Part shown: piece by piece, positions 63,626-64,000 of the stretch
How positions within the stretch are numbered: the stretch's first letter is position 1
How the letters are laid out: each line of letters starts with the position of its first letter
From: Pedobacter lusitanus
GTDB taxonomy: Bacteria > Bacteroidota > Bacteroidia > Sphingobacteriales > Sphingobacteriaceae
Reading direction: 5' to 3'
DNA: 64,000 nucleotides
Assembly (NCBI RefSeq): GCF_040026395.1
Contig: NZ_CP157278.1
Coordinates: 1,674,001 to 1,738,000 of the forward strand
Position numbers and translations under genes: made by a program
Notes under the pieces: model-generated
Database searches by the model: none
The model's input: only the letters and a program-made list of their open reading frames with translations
Told to the model about the DNA's origin: nothing

Positions 63626-64000
63626 ATGAATACTGCCGAATTATTACAAAGGGCTCTGCAATTCGACTTTTTAACTAAAGAAGAGGGCGTGTTTTTGTAC
63701 CACAATGCCGCTACAGCCGAACTGGCTTTTGTTGCAAATGAACTGAGAAAAAAACAAGTACCAAGCGGAAAGGTTACCTGGCAAATTGATAGAAATGTCA
63801 ATACAACCAATGTTTGTATTGCCAATTGCAAATTTTGCAATTTTTTCAGAAGACCAGGACATGATGAAAGTTATATCACAGATATAGAAACATATAAGGT
63901 TAAGATTGAAGAAACTTTCCGCCTGGGAGGTGATCAGTTATTACTGCAGGGTGGTCATCATCCAGACCTGGGACTTGAGTTTTATGCTGACCTGTTCAGA
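63626..64000 (+). CDS. mqnC: Cyclic dehypoxanthinyl futalosine synthase, 3' end beyond the window
   Basis: Radical-SAM enzyme of the futalosine menaquinone pathway. The first 125 residues are visible. The iron-sulfur motif C-I-A-N-C-K-F-C is followed by NFFRRPGHDESY, and QIDRNVNTTNVC precedes it, both as in MqnC. LLLQGGHHPDLGLEFYADLF completes the visible part. MqnE is the main alternative, but the QIDRNVNTTNVC context and the LLQGGHHP run favour MqnC. It indicates menaquinone made through futalosine rather than the MenF-D route. Confidence 0.88.
   Translation, partial: MNTAELLQRALQFDFLTKEEGVFLYHNAATAELAFVANELRKKQVPSGKVTWQIDRNVNTTNVCIANCKFCNFFRRPGHDESYITDIETYKVKIEETFRLGGDQLLLQGGHHPDLGLEFYADLFR

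Overview
The window is a chromosomal stretch of a Bacteroidota bacterium, most likely Sphingobacteriaceae and plausibly Pedobacter. This rests on a SusC/RagA receptor with its FecR anti-sigma and ECF sigma factor, GLPGLI and YiiX-type secreted proteins, Bacteroidota -7 promoter boxes (TAnnTTTG), few Shine-Dalgarno sites, an FHS-type sugar transporter, a NagB/PIG-L fusion and the futalosine menaquinone gene mqnC. I see no rRNA, tRNA, CRISPR array, insertion sequence or prophage. Codon use and gene packing look uniform, so most of the window reads as core chromosome with a few accessory operons.

Layout. 1-5038 (minus): ECF sigma, FecR and a SusC-like TonB receptor cut by the left edge. 5360-6786 (plus): two secreted proteins. 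6996-11511 (plus): an oxidative pentose phosphate operon, a polyphosphate-glucokinase-like ROK protein followed by gnd, zwf and pgl, closed by a strong terminator. 11628-17118 (plus): a seven-gene biosynthetic operon with an FAD oxidoreductase, a methyltransferase, a type III polyketide synthase, a FabZ-like dehydratase, a FabF-like ketosynthase, an atypical ACP and a 4'-phosphopantetheinyl transferase. 17084-20032 (minus): ppx/gppA-like gene and ppk1. 20167-28396: a histone-H1-like protein, yajQ, GNAT, ferritin, a lipoprotein, a luciferase-like oxidoreductase, a conserved unknown, a double ABC ATPase and an MscS channel. 28641-32915 (plus): rnr, a CarboxypepD_reg protein and a polyprenyl synthase. 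32933-38553: an odd PAS-HisKA-REC protein without an ATPase domain, an XRE regulator, rpmA/rplU, a DAACS symporter and an ECF sigma gene overlapping a four-helix membrane protein gene. 39365-48680 (minus): a five-gene glycan operon (GH2, NagB-PIG-L, FHS transporter, GH125, GH20) that fits degradation of N-glycan cores. 49210-56814 (minus): trxB, a MORN-like protein, an acyl-CoA carboxylase beta subunit, a LOG protein, a seven-bladed propeller lipoprotein, guaB and a GNAT. 57045-64000: two DUF3857/transglutaminase-like proteins, a pair of M16 peptidases and the start of mqnC.

How the genes work together. The strongest candidate for an undescribed system is the 11.6-17.1 kb operon. It resembles phenolic-lipid clusters of the srsABC type (type III PKS, methyltransferase, flavoprotein), but here it is translationally coupled to its own acyl-chain-building set (dehydratase, ketosynthase, ACP, PPTase). 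I infer a membrane phenolic lipid or alkylquinone made from a chain built on a dedicated carrier protein. The ppk1/ppx pair lies beside it, and the glucokinase at the head of the pentose phosphate operon looks like a polyphosphate-using enzyme. Polyphosphate may therefore phosphorylate glucose and feed NADPH production close to an NADPH-demanding lipid pathway. Two gene pairs (DUF3857 and M16) each join a member with intact catalytic residues to a member that has lost them.
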